NCBI GenBank assembly: GCA_001788295.1
Contig: MGBO01000021.1
Location: forward strand, 13,906 to 74,002
From: Candidatus Roizmanbacteria bacterium RIFOXYC1_FULL_41_16
Lineage (GTDB): Bacteria; Patescibacteriota; Microgenomatia; UBA1406
DNA length: 60,097 nt
Direction: 5' to 3'
Numbering within the stretch: the stretch's first letter is position 1; the number at the start of each line of letters is the position of its first letter. Shown here piece by piece: positions 40,792-50,422 of this stretch. The position numbers and the translations under genes were made by a program. The notes under the pieces were generated by a model that saw only the letters and a list, made by a program, of their open reading frames with translations, was not told the origin of the DNA and searched no databases.

Positions 40792-41499
40792 ATGGTTAAA
40801 TCCAAATTAGAACTTTCAGTCATTTTTCCGGTCTATAACGAGCGTCATACAATCGAAACCGTTATTAGGGAGTGGCGAAAGGAACTAAGACGTCTTAGGA
40901 TTAATTTCCAGATTATTATTTGTGAAGACGGCTCATCAGACGGCACTTCTCAGTTTTTAAAAAAAATTAGCAGTAAATATAAACTACTTCTTAATCAAAA
41001 GAAAACCCGGCGCGGATATGGACAGGCAGTCATCGACGGAATAAAGTTGGCAACCAGTGAATATATTCTTTCTGTCGATTCGGACGGTCAGTGTGATCCT
41101 AAGGATTTAAGTAAGTTTTGGCAGCGGCGGCTGGAAGCGGAAGTTCTTATTGGTTGGCGCAAAAACCGTGCCGACGCTCTGCAACGAAAAATATTTTCTC
41201 AGTTATTCAAGCTCGTCTGTATAATTCTCTTTAAACCACCAGTTCACGACCCTTCTGCGCCCTTTGTTCTATATAGGCGAAGTATAATAAAGCCAAATTT
41301 AAAGTACTTAAAGTATTTGAGTGAAGGTTTCTGGTGGGGATTTGTCGGTATGTGTACTAAAAAGGGGCTAAAACTGTCAGAAGAGCCAATTAACCATCGA
41401 TCACGTTTTAACGGCCAAACGGTTGTTTTTAAACTTAAGAAAATTCCTTCAATTGCGTTAAGAAACATTATCGGTTTATTTCGTTTAAAGTTTGCCTAG
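40792..41499 (+). CDS. Glycosyltransferase family 2
   Basis: LSVIFPVYNERHTIETVI, IICEDGSSDGTSQFLK, YILSVDSDGQCDPKDL. Confidence 0.87.
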   Translation: MVKSKLELSVIFPVYNERHTIETVIREWRKELRRLRINFQIIICEDGSSDGTSQFLKKISSKYKLLLNQKKTRRGYGQAVIDGIKLATSEYILSVDSDGQCDPKDLSKFWQRRLEAEVLIGWRKNRADALQRKIFSQLFKLVCIILFKPPVHDPSAPFVLYRRSIIKPNLKYLKYLSEGFWWGFVGMCTKKGLKLSEEPINHRSRFNGQTVVFKLKKIPSIALRNIIGLFRLKFA

Positions 41500-41514
41500 A
41501 ATTAATTTTTATTA

Positions 41515-42594
41515 ATGTTGAATAACACCAGAAGCAAACATTATCGAAAACTTCTTCAGGGCTTCCTGATTATTGTATTATTTGATTTGTTTTTACTCGA
41601 AATTCTAGTAAGAATTATTGTCTCTTTAAAACCCGTTTCATTAAGTTATTCTGTTGATCTTGATTGGAAATCACAAATAGTGGGGGAGTCGCTGATTAAC
41701 CGGCAGTCGCCCTACATTCTGGCCATGGGCTCCTCAATAACCAACCAAAATCTAAATCCTGAACTTCTGCAATATGAACTGCAGAAAGTCAATCCAGAGC
41801 TCGCGGTTTTTAATCTTGCTCACAGCGGAGGAACTGTCGAATCCAATCTGTATCTCTTAAAAAAAGTGCTTGCCACAAGTAGCAAACCTCTGCTGATTAT
41901 TTATGATTATCCCGTTCCCTGGCAATTTAATGGTGGCTACCTTTCAAAACCCGACAGTACCCTTAATCATTTTTATAATTACTACACTGGCCGTTGTTTA
42001 TCTTCTATCAAAAGAGACTTTTCAACACGGCTCGAGTGCGGCGTTAAAAAATACTCTTATCTTTATCGACACTGGCACGATCTACCAGTAATCTTGAGCA
42101 AATTTCCAAAATTAATTTTCAAACCTGAAACAAATATATTATTCACAGATTCCGGAAATATTTCCAGAAACGGCTGGATTCCTCGATATATTCATCTCTC
42201 ACAGAATGCTTTTGACAGTTACTATTCACCTCGCGGGATTAACTTTAATCAGCGGGAAAAGGGAATAAAGTATCTTTTTTCAGACTTTAGTTTTGATTCT
42301 TCTCACTTCGAAAAGTTAGTGAAGTTCACTCAGGCTCAACAAATTCCTATTCTTATTGTCTGGTATCCTGAGCACCCGCTTAGTCTTGATTATTTTAAGA
42401 AATACCAAGTTAAACGGTCGCTTTTTAATGAATATTTAACAGAACTTGAAAAAAAAGATCAAGTAGACTCGCTAAATTTAAGCGACAGCCTTAATTCCCA
42501 AAGATACTATTCCGACCCTGATCACCTCAATACCTTGGGCGCAAATAAGTTTACCCTGACTATTGCTCAATACTTAATTCAATCAGTCTTATGA
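41515..42594 (+). CDS. SGNH/GDSL-like acyltransferase-associated protein (AlgX/DltD-like role, partner of MBOAT)
   Basis: One N-terminal TM; block I YILAMGSSITNQNLNP, terminal catalytic-like DPDHLNTLGA (DxxH). Confidence 0.65.
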   Translation: MLNNTRSKHYRKLLQGFLIIVLFDLFLLEILVRIIVSLKPVSLSYSVDLDWKSQIVGESLINRQSPYILAMGSSITNQNLNPELLQYELQKVNPELAVFNLAHSGGTVESNLYLLKKVLATSSKPLLIIYDYPVPWQFNGGYLSKPDSTLNHFYNYYTGRCLSSIKRDFSTRLECGVKKYSYLYRHWHDLPVILSKFPKLIFKPETNILFTDSGNISRNGWIPRYIHLSQNAFDSYYSPRGINFNQREKGIKYLFSDFSFDSSHFEKLVKFTQAQQIPILIVWYPEHPLSLDYFKKYQVKRSLFNEYLTELEKKDQVDSLNLSDSLNSQRYYSDPDHLNTLGANKFTLTIAQYLIQSVL

Positions 42595-43937
42595 ATTTTC
42601 TCACTTTGAAATTTTTGATATTTTTTTTGAGCACATATTTTATATTTTTAAAAGCCTGGCCCAAATGGCGTGTTCCTTTTTTAATGATTGTTAGCTTTGT
42701 CTTTTATGCAAGTTCAAGCTTGAATTATTTTTTTTTGCTGTTGTTGTTGTCAATTGTTAACTATCTGTTGGGAAGGTTGCTATTCAATGCCTCAACCGGG
42801 CGACGACAGATACTAGCTCTCTCGATTGCTCTCAACTTAGTCGTGCTGATTTTTTTTAAGTATCTTGCATTTTTTCTGAATATTGTTAGTTTTACTTTCT
42901 TGCCGAGTCTGTCCCTGCCTTTAGGTATTTCTTTTTTTACCTTCGAGGCGATTAGCTATCAGGTTGATATCTATAGAGGAAAACCAGCGGCTCCTACTTG
43001 GCTGAGTTATTTTCTGTACATTTTTTATTTTCCTCATCTTATCTCAGGACCCATTATCCGTTTCAACGAACTCTATCTGCAAACAAGAAAAAAACTGTCT
43101 TTACCCTCATATAAGCGACTAAGGAGGGGATTAGTATTAATCGCACTTGGCTTTGCCTATAAGGCGCTTATCGCAGACTCACTCACTCCTCTTGTTGATC
43201 CTGTTTTTAAGAACCCGGACCAGTTTAACTGGCTCTCTATCATTACGGCTATCTTTGCCTTTGGCAATCAAATCTATTTTGATTTTCTCGGTTATACAGA
43301 AATAGCTCGAGGCTTATCGCTACTCTTTAATATTACTCTTCCTCTAAACTTTGACTTTCCTTATCGATCACAAAGTATTACCGAGTTTTGGCGCCGCTGG
43401 CACATCTCACTTTCCGCCTGGATACGGGATTATCTTTATATTCCTCTTGGCGGTTCCCGTTCGGGCAAGGCCCGTACCTACTTTAACTTAATCGCAGTTA
43501 TGACAATTGTTGGTTTTTGGCATGGCGCCAACTGGAATTTTATTTTTTGGGGCTTATATCACGGACTTTTATTGGTGATTGAACGAAGATTTCCTGCTAA
43601 GTCACATCTATTTAGCCGATTTTGGCCGTTTATTCGAACTTATCTTTTGGTTAACTTTGGCTGGCTCATTTTTAGAAGTAACTCTCTTGCCAGCTTTCTA
43701 AACATGCTCCATGGACTGGTCGACTTGCAACTCTCGGCGCTTAGCGTCAGTTCAATGTTTGTTCTGTTATTACTTGTTTCACTCTCGTTCGGCCAAAAAT
43801 ACTTTCTCGCTGGTTTGAGCCATCTCTTTAAGCCTTTCCCGGATTATGCTAAAGTAATGTTGGGAATGATGATTGTTATAATTTGGCTTTTGCTGCAAAC
43901 AGATGTTGTCAAACCGTTTATCTATTTTAATTTTTAA
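42591..43937 (+). CDS. MBOAT family O-acyltransferase (AlgI/DltB-like)
   Basis: SYFLYIFYFPHLISGPIIRF, FWRRWHISLSAWIRDYLYIPLGGSRSG, FWHGANWNFIFWGLYHG (catalytic His). Confidence 0.93.
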   Translation: MNFLTLKFLIFFLSTYFIFLKAWPKWRVPFLMIVSFVFYASSSLNYFFLLLLLSIVNYLLGRLLFNASTGRRQILALSIALNLVVLIFFKYLAFFLNIVSFTFLPSLSLPLGISFFTFEAISYQVDIYRGKPAAPTWLSYFLYIFYFPHLISGPIIRFNELYLQTRKKLSLPSYKRLRRGLVLIALGFAYKALIADSLTPLVDPVFKNPDQFNWLSIITAIFAFGNQIYFDFLGYTEIARGLSLLFNITLPLNFDFPYRSQSITEFWRRWHISLSAWIRDYLYIPLGGSRSGKARTYFNLIAVMTIVGFWHGANWNFIFWGLYHGLLLVIERRFPAKSHLFSRFWPFIRTYLLVNFGWLIFRSNSLASFLNMLHGLVDLQLSALSVSSMFVLLLLVSLSFGQKYFLAGLSHLFKPFPDYAKVMLGMMIVIIWLLLQTDVVKPFIYFNF

Positions 43938-45414
43938 GGTAGTTTTGCCGGCTATTATTGCTTTTGGCTTATTCTTCCGCTTGCAGGGGATCTCCAGTAA
44001 TCATTCTTTTTGGTCAGACGAGGCTTATTTGGCAACCAGTGCCAAGAATATTGTGACTGGAAAAGTCGATCTTGTTGATCAGCTAAAAAAGCAGGATTAC
44101 CAGCCCCTTCATTTACTGCTAATTACAACCTCTTTTAAGTTGTTCGGCATCTCAGAGTGGTCAGCCCGTTTATATCCGGCAATTGCAGGCACCTTAGGTA
44201 TAATTTTTGCTTTTTTGTTAACTCGTAAACTGTCCAATCCGGTCGGCGGATTATTGGCGGCTTTTTTTATGGCTTTTTCGCAACTTAATTTGGCTAACTC
44301 TACTCAAGCAAAGCAGTATACGGCTATTCAAACCGGGCTATTAATCATACTTTATAGTATGACTGTTTTGTCAGAGAAAAACCAAAAAATTAACTGGCGT
44401 TTTCATTTCTTGATCACTTTAATCGCTACCATCGGTAGCCTACTGCATTTTTTGGGAATCCTGCTTTGGGTCCCTTATCTGATCTTTATTGTTTTAAACT
44501 ATCATCAAGAGATGATAAGCGTTCTAAAGAAGCCGGCTAAGTTAATCGCTCTCTTTTTTTTACTTATTTGTCTTTCCTTAATTATTAACCTGCCTTTAAT
44601 GGCCAAAACCTTTTTTCGCGGCCAAACCATAAGTGAAATATTTTTCCCTTACAATCACTTAGTTTATTTTTTTCAGCTTTTTGGCAAACAGTATTGGTTA
44701 TTTGTCCTTGTAGCCATATTCGGTTGGATATTTATCTGGCCATCAAATCGTTTTCTGGCGATTTCAATTGCCGGCTATATTGCTATTAGCTTATATCTTT
44801 GGACATTCAAGCACTATACACATAATGTCAGATATGTTGTTCCGCTATTTGGAGTGATTTTTACCTTTGCGGCCGCAGGCTTAGGACTTGTTTATCAACG
44901 TAACAAATCTAAACGGCTGTCAGTATTATTAGTAATTTCTTTTATCTTTCTCGCTATTGTGTCACATAAGCTTGAGCTACAAGCTCGAACCTTTTACAAT
45001 CCGAATTTTGACATTTATGGCGATGTTCAAATCGCCGATTACAAAACCACCTTTCTCTTATTAAAGCAGCATTTTCCCAATCATCAACGTTTAGCGATTA
45101 TCAATGACGTGCCCTTTGCTCAGAATTGGTATTTACCGCAAAAAAAAGCGACTGCTTACTTAACTAAGTTTACCAATATTCCCTATACCAGCAATGTTGA
45201 CGGCGTAATTACTTATGGCCGAGTCTCTGACTTTAAAAAAATTATTAAACAATATCCTCAGGGTTTAGTCATTATCGAAGACTGGCAGAGTTTCTTGCCG
45301 GAATCAGTTAAAATATATGCTAAAGCGCATTTGAATCACGAATTTACGGTTAATAGTTTAGGTGGGACAGAGCACGATCCTTGGCCAGTTTCAATATATT
45401 CCTGGGGATTGTAA
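43903..45414 (+). CDS. GT-C glycosyltransferase (PMT/ArnT-like)
   Basis: HSFWSDEAYLATSAKNIVTGK, QPLHLLLITTSFKLFGISEWSARLYPAIAGTLGI. Confidence 0.85.
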   Translation: MLSNRLSILIFKVVLPAIIAFGLFFRLQGISSNHSFWSDEAYLATSAKNIVTGKVDLVDQLKKQDYQPLHLLLITTSFKLFGISEWSARLYPAIAGTLGIIFAFLLTRKLSNPVGGLLAAFFMAFSQLNLANSTQAKQYTAIQTGLLIILYSMTVLSEKNQKINWRFHFLITLIATIGSLLHFLGILLWVPYLIFIVLNYHQEMISVLKKPAKLIALFFLLICLSLIINLPLMAKTFFRGQTISEIFFPYNHLVYFFQLFGKQYWLFVLVAIFGWIFIWPSNRFLAISIAGYIAISLYLWTFKHYTHNVRYVVPLFGVIFTFAAAGLGLVYQRNKSKRLSVLLVISFIFLAIVSHKLELQARTFYNPNFDIYGDVQIADYKTTFLLLKQHFPNHQRLAIINDVPFAQNWYLPQKKATAYLTKFTNIPYTSNVDGVITYGRVSDFKKIIKQYPQGLVIIEDWQSFLPESVKIYAKAHLNHEFTVNSLGGTEHDPWPVSIYSWGL

Positions 45415-45419
45415 GAAAC

Positions 45420-46709
45420 ATGAAAACAAAAAGTATTGCCATTACTTTAATCTTTATCATTTCCACTTTCGTTCAATTAGTTGGACAGATTGTGATTACC
45501 AATGTGTTTGGCGCCGGGTTTAGCCTTGATACATTTTTAGCCGCTGTCGTTATTCCTACCACCGTTGTCACTGTTATTTACGGCACGCTCAATGACGCTT
45601 TTTTACCTTATCTTGGCCGAATGGATAAATCCAAAAACCAAACCGAGACCTATTTTTTTTCTGTTGTTTTTAAGCTGGTTCTTTTTTCTTTGCTTCTGAT
45701 CGCGTTTCGCTTGCCGCTTTCAACATTAATTACAAAACTGATCTATAGTGAACAAACATCTTTGTTTCAAGAGTCTGTCAGGCTCCAGATGTCTTATCTG
45801 TTTATCAGCTTTCCTTTTGCCATTTTGTCAACTCTCTTAGGTACTTATTTTTATGTTCAAAAAAAGTTCTTACGCTTTCCTTTAGTTCAATTAATGGGCA
45901 ACGTATTAAACTTAAGTCTAATTATTATTTTCGCTGACCGGATCGGTTCATTTATTTTGATTATTGGCTTTCTTGCCAGCATTATTTTTCAAGTACTTCT
46001 ACTGATGCCAAAGATTAAATTTAAATTTTCGTTTTGGCAACTTATTAAGGCCTCTAGTTTGAAGCCGATTTTTTTTGCTTGGATCCCGTTAATCATTGGT
46101 AATTTTGCTTTAAGATCCGATACTTTGCTTATTCGAACTTTTGGTTCGACTCTTGAAAGTGGCTCGCTTGTATATCTAAATATTATTGCCAAATTCTTTG
46201 CCTTAGCCACGGGTGTAATTACTATTGGTCTGCAAGTGTTGCTGCTGCCTCGCTTGGTGGAATTACTAAAACAAAAAAAATATGCCGATACTTTTTCATT
46301 AGTCAGAAAAAGTAAACTGGCGGCTTTTTTGGCAACTTTGATCGTCGTTGGGGGACTGGCAATTATAATTCCATTTTTGGTTCAATATCTTTTTGTCGGT
46401 GGTCGCTTCACTGAAACAGATGCCCAAAAAACTATCGCTCTTATTCCATATTTCATCTTACCCGGATTAGGGTGGGGGATGATTAATATTTTTTTTCAAC
46501 CTCTGTTAGCCTTACGCCAACAACCATTATTAGGGATTCTAAATGTTGTCGCCTTAAGTTTGGCAATTGCGATTGGAAAGTATCTTTTGATCGCTCTTAA
46601 TCCGTTAGTGGCGATCTCAGGTTCGTTGATAATTCTCTTATTTGTTGGCATAATTGGAAGTGAAATACTATGGCAAAGAGAGAAGCAAAAACTGACGCGG
46701 TCCAATTAA
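45420..46709 (+). CDS. MurJ/MVIN-like lipid flippase
   Basis: VQLVGQIVITNVFGAGFSLDTFLAAVVIPTTVV, YGTLNDAFLPYL; 12-14 TM pattern. Start at 45420 preferred over 45381. Confidence 0.82.
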   Translation: MKTKSIAITLIFIISTFVQLVGQIVITNVFGAGFSLDTFLAAVVIPTTVVTVIYGTLNDAFLPYLGRMDKSKNQTETYFFSVVFKLVLFSLLLIAFRLPLSTLITKLIYSEQTSLFQESVRLQMSYLFISFPFAILSTLLGTYFYVQKKFLRFPLVQLMGNVLNLSLIIIFADRIGSFILIIGFLASIIFQVLLLMPKIKFKFSFWQLIKASSLKPIFFAWIPLIIGNFALRSDTLLIRTFGSTLESGSLVYLNIIAKFFALATGVITIGLQVLLLPRLVELLKQKKYADTFSLVRKSKLAAFLATLIVVGGLAIIIPFLVQYLFVGGRFTETDAQKTIALIPYFILPGLGWGMINIFFQPLLALRQQPLLGILNVVALSLAIAIGKYLLIALNPLVAISGSLIILLFVGIIGSEILWQREKQKLTRSN

Positions 46710-48997
46710 CCGTTGTTATCGGTACACTAAACAGACCAAAAATTGTCAGTCAACTACTAAAACAACTCGTCAATGAAAGTCGTCAACTTTTATTTGAAGT
46801 CTTAGTTTTTGATCAGTCTAATTCACAGAATTATAGGAAACTAAAAAATGATTTTCCTTCCCAGACAAATTTTCGGCTTTTTCATTTAGATACTCCTAAT
46901 ACCTGCCATTATCTTAATTTGGGTTGGCAAAAAGCGAAAACGCCAATAGTTTTGTATTTAGATGATGACGTTATCATTACTAGTAACACTCTTACAAGCC
47001 ACTTAAAAGCTTACCGTAATAAACAAATTAATGGAGTCGCCGGACGGGTTATCAATCAGCCAGAAACAACAGAACCGGGTAGGGGAGTTGGTAAAATCAG
47101 TTTTTTTGGTGCTCTTATTGTTAAGCGTTTTTTTGACCAGACCAAGCAATGGGTTGATTTCCCTTATGGCTGTAATATGTCTTTTCGCACTGATGTCTTA
47201 AAAGAATTAGGCGGTTTCGACGAAAAACTCAAGCCACCAATTTATGCCTACAACGAAGTTGATTTGGGTGTCCGTCTCAACCAGCGTTTTCCCAAGTCGT
47301 TAATTTTCGAACCCAAAGCTCTTGTTACTCATCTACGGCATTTTTTAGGTGGAACCCGTACTTATGATCAGGGAGCAATCAATAAAAGCAGCCAGCACAA
47401 TTACGGATACTTTTTAGCCAAAAACTACTCCTGGCATCAAAATCTAATCGCTTTAGCCAGACGCCTAGCCTTTCAAATAATCAAAGAGCCTTTCCAAATT
47501 CCGGCCATTTTTTCCGGGTTTCTACTTGGAAAATCCAAGACCCAATATTTTAATCTTCTGGCCTTTGTCGGTTTATTGACGCTGGCGGTTTTTTTTCGTT
47601 TCTGGAATTTAGGTCAATTTTTTACCTTTAATTTTGACGAGGAATACCAGGCTTTGTTAGCTTGGGAGCAGGTTAAAAATCCGCATTTAATCTGGATTGG
47701 GGTAAGCGCGTCCAATATTAGTTACTATCTGGGCCCGGGCTTTACTTACCTTAACGCTTTTTTGTTTAATATTTCCTCAGATCCGCTAATTTTGGCGTAT
47801 TTTGGATCCGGATTGGGAATCGTCACAGCCTTGAGCCTGTTTTATATTACTAATCGGTTTTACGGAACCAAAGCGGCTTTCTTTGCCTTGGCTTTTTACA
47901 GCGGTTCAATGTTCCTTAGTTATTTCGACCGTCGGTTCTGGAATCCTACTCCGATAATGTTTGTGTCCTTGTGGTTCTTCTACTGCCTGATGAGGCTGAG
48001 GGAAGATCCTCGATATTTAATTTTGCTTTTTCTGCTGCTTGGCTTATCGCTACATATTCATCTGTCGCTATTGGCTTTCTGGCCGGTAACCTTATTGATT
48101 ATTTTATTCAATTGGCGCTCAGTTAAATTAAAAATCTGGCTTCTTAGCATCATCAGCTGGTTTCTGGTTACTCTGCCGTTACTGGTTTTTGATTTTGTCC
48201 ATAACTTCGACAATTTATTAATGCCGATTCGATATTTGCGTAAATTTTTGGATTTCCAAAATCAAGGCAATCTTACTTACAGCTTTGGTCAGTTTTTAAA
48301 TACTTTGTCCAGGATTTGGTACATTCATCCTTATTCCAATACGCAAGATGAATTACAGTTAGGCGTGCATGGCCGGATCACCGGCACATATATGCCATTA
48401 GCCCTGCTTTCTTTACTTATAATAATGTCGGTTTTTATTTTAAGCTTCAGTTTTAAAAAGTATCGTCTGCTAGCCGCCCTTATGTTTAGTTTTATGCTTG
48501 TTTACTTTTTTTATCCGGGCGGAGTCGTTGCTTATTTTTTGCTGGGCTTCTTAGTTTTGTTTGTTATCTCAATCGGTATATTTTTTTCCAAGTTGCCGTT
48601 AGGGTTGGCGATTGTTTTAATAATTCCGTATTTTCTCGTTAACTCATACGCTTTAATTACCAGTCAGCAGGAGCAGTTTGGTCTGTCGACCCGAAAAAAA
48701 TTGATTAAGCAAATTAACCCCGAGCTCAAAGGTAAATCTTTTTATCTGGAAACCCGCACCACAGACGGTCGTAAATATCATTCGGCCGGTGGCTGGCGTT
48801 ATTTATTTAAGGCTTACGGTTCGACTCCGGCTCAGTCTCATGCCGATGACTTTTTTGGCTGGATTTATTCAGACGAAATTTCAGCCCAAAAACCTCAATA
48901 TAGAATCATTGTTTCCGAGTACCAAACCATAATTTCTGTTCCGATAATTAAACAGTTTAGTTCTGGCGTGTATCATGCTTATCTGGTCAAAAATTAG
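46670..48997 (+). CDS. Fusion protein: N-terminal GT2 glycosyltransferase + C-terminal GT-C (PMT-like) membrane domain
   Basis: LTVVIGTLNRPKIVSQLLKQL ... VLYLDDDVIITSNTL (GT2); then FTFNFDEEYQALLAW ... YLGPGFTYLNAFLF (GT-C). Confidence 0.85.
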   Translation: MAKREAKTDAVQLTVVIGTLNRPKIVSQLLKQLVNESRQLLFEVLVFDQSNSQNYRKLKNDFPSQTNFRLFHLDTPNTCHYLNLGWQKAKTPIVLYLDDDVIITSNTLTSHLKAYRNKQINGVAGRVINQPETTEPGRGVGKISFFGALIVKRFFDQTKQWVDFPYGCNMSFRTDVLKELGGFDEKLKPPIYAYNEVDLGVRLNQRFPKSLIFEPKALVTHLRHFLGGTRTYDQGAINKSSQHNYGYFLAKNYSWHQNLIALARRLAFQIIKEPFQIPAIFSGFLLGKSKTQYFNLLAFVGLLTLAVFFRFWNLGQFFTFNFDEEYQALLAWEQVKNPHLIWIGVSASNISYYLGPGFTYLNAFLFNISSDPLILAYFGSGLGIVTALSLFYITNRFYGTKAAFFALAFYSGSMFLSYFDRRFWNPTPIMFVSLWFFYCLMRLREDPRYLILLFLLLGLSLHIHLSLLAFWPVTLLIILFNWRSVKLKIWLLSIISWFLVTLPLLVFDFVHNFDNLLMPIRYLRKFLDFQNQGNLTYSFGQFLNTLSRIWYIHPYSNTQDELQLGVHGRITGTYMPLALLSLLIIMSVFILSFSFKKYRLLAALMFSFMLVYFFYPGGVVAYFLLGFLVLFVISIGIFFSKLPLGLAIVLIIPYFLVNSYALITSQQEQFGLSTRKKLIKQINPELKGKSFYLETRTTDGRKYHSAGGWRYLFKAYGSTPAQSHADDFFGWIYSDEISAQKPQYRIIVSEYQTIISVPIIKQFSSGVYHAYLVKN

Positions 48998-50399
48998 GCA
49001 AAATCACTGGTTAATCTTGTCTTTTCTATTTATATTTATTCTGCGTTTTGTCCAAGTTGGGGAACGCTTTCATTTTGGGATTGACGAAGAGTATCAGTCT
49101 TTGCTTGGTCTTAGTCTAATTAAAGACTTTAGGCCGATTTGGATTGGCACCAGTCAAGCTGACACTGGTTTTTATCTTGGCCCGGGCTTTGTTTATTTAC
49201 ACGCGCTCTTACTCAGACTGTCAAACCTGGACCCCTTGATTCTAGCTTATAGTGCCAGTTTATTAGGCTTTTTGATAGCAGTAGCTCTTTATTATACAAC
49301 TCGACAACTCTTCAACTCCAGAGTTGCCCTTATCTCGTTAATTATCTATGCCGGCTCTGCTTTCATCCTGACATTTGATCGCCGGTTCTGGAACCCATCA
49401 CCAATTCCGCTGATCTCAATTTTGTTTTTCTGGGCTTACCAAAAATCATTGAACGATTCTCGTTGGTATGTTTTGATTGCCTTGCTGCTGGCTGGCTCTT
49501 TTCATGTTCATGCCTCTTTACTCATTTATCTGCCAATTACGATTTATATTATCTTGACCAGGTTAAAAAAGAAAAGCTTTAACATTACTTTTAAAACCGG
49601 CTTACTGTCTCTTATTGTCTTTCTGGCCCTCTATTTTCCTCTAATTGTCTTTGATGTAGTCCATAACTTTGATAATTTACTAACTCCAGTTCGTCTTTTG
49701 AGTAGAGCAGGGAGCAGTTTTGAACCTGGTCTTATGTTCCGCCACTTGCAAATTATGATTTCAACTTTGGCAAACTTTATACTATTTATTAATCTGGCTT
49801 CTATTTTTAGAATCGCAGTCTTTTTAATCTTGGTGATAATTAATATACATTTTCTTTTAACAGCCAAGGGTCTGGCAAATAAAATTTTGAAAATAATTCA
49901 GACTTTTTATTTTATAATGTTTTTATTCTATCCCGGCACCATCAATGATTATTACTATCTAGGCTGGCTGCCATTTCAAGCGATTGTGTTGGCGCAATTA
50001 ATGTGCAAACTCAAGCTTTTGCCACTAGTAATGCTATTACTGGTATATATTTCTGTCAATACTGCTGTCTTTGTCAATCGGCCGCTGTCAGGCAATTTGT
50101 TAGCCAAAAAGGCGCTAGTTCAAAAAGTCAGTCGTTATCTTGACTCCCGCCCCTTTTATTTAGAAACAGATCGGGATTATCTGTATTTTGGCGGCTGGCG
50201 ATATCTTTTTGAAGCCTACGGCCAAAAACCGGCCGCCAGCCAGGCCGATAGTATGTTCGGCTGGATTTATCCGACAGAAATCAGCAGCCAAAAACCGAGG
50301 TTAAAAGTGATTGTTTCAGAAAACAAAGTCAAATTATTAAAAGAAAGTAAAATAACAATAACAAGCAAGCCCTTTACGGCAAATATTTTAAAAGACTAG
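48975..50399 (+). CDS. GT-C glycosyltransferase, paralog of the C-terminal half of the preceding gene
   Basis: HFGIDEEYQSLLGLSLIKDFRPIWIGTSQADTGFYLGPGFVYLHALLL; shared GGWRYLFEAYG..PA.S.AD..FGWIY..EIS.QKP tail. Confidence 0.85.
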   Translation: MLIWSKIRQNHWLILSFLFIFILRFVQVGERFHFGIDEEYQSLLGLSLIKDFRPIWIGTSQADTGFYLGPGFVYLHALLLRLSNLDPLILAYSASLLGFLIAVALYYTTRQLFNSRVALISLIIYAGSAFILTFDRRFWNPSPIPLISILFFWAYQKSLNDSRWYVLIALLLAGSFHVHASLLIYLPITIYIILTRLKKKSFNITFKTGLLSLIVFLALYFPLIVFDVVHNFDNLLTPVRLLSRAGSSFEPGLMFRHLQIMISTLANFILFINLASIFRIAVFLILVIINIHFLLTAKGLANKILKIIQTFYFIMFLFYPGTINDYYYLGWLPFQAIVLAQLMCKLKLLPLVMLLLVYISVNTAVFVNRPLSGNLLAKKALVQKVSRYLDSRPFYLETDRDYLYFGGWRYLFEAYGQKPAASQADSMFGWIYPTEISSQKPRLKVIVSENKVKLLKESKITITSKPFTANILKD

Positions 50400-50407
50400 G
50401 TTATAGT

Positions 50408-50416
50408 TGTTATAAT
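50408..50416 (+). promoter_or_regulatory. Extended -10 (TGtTATAAT) 6 nt upstream of the GTG start at 50423
   Basis: TGTTATAAT-taaatc-GTG. Confidence 0.55.
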
Positions 50417-50422
50417 TAAATC

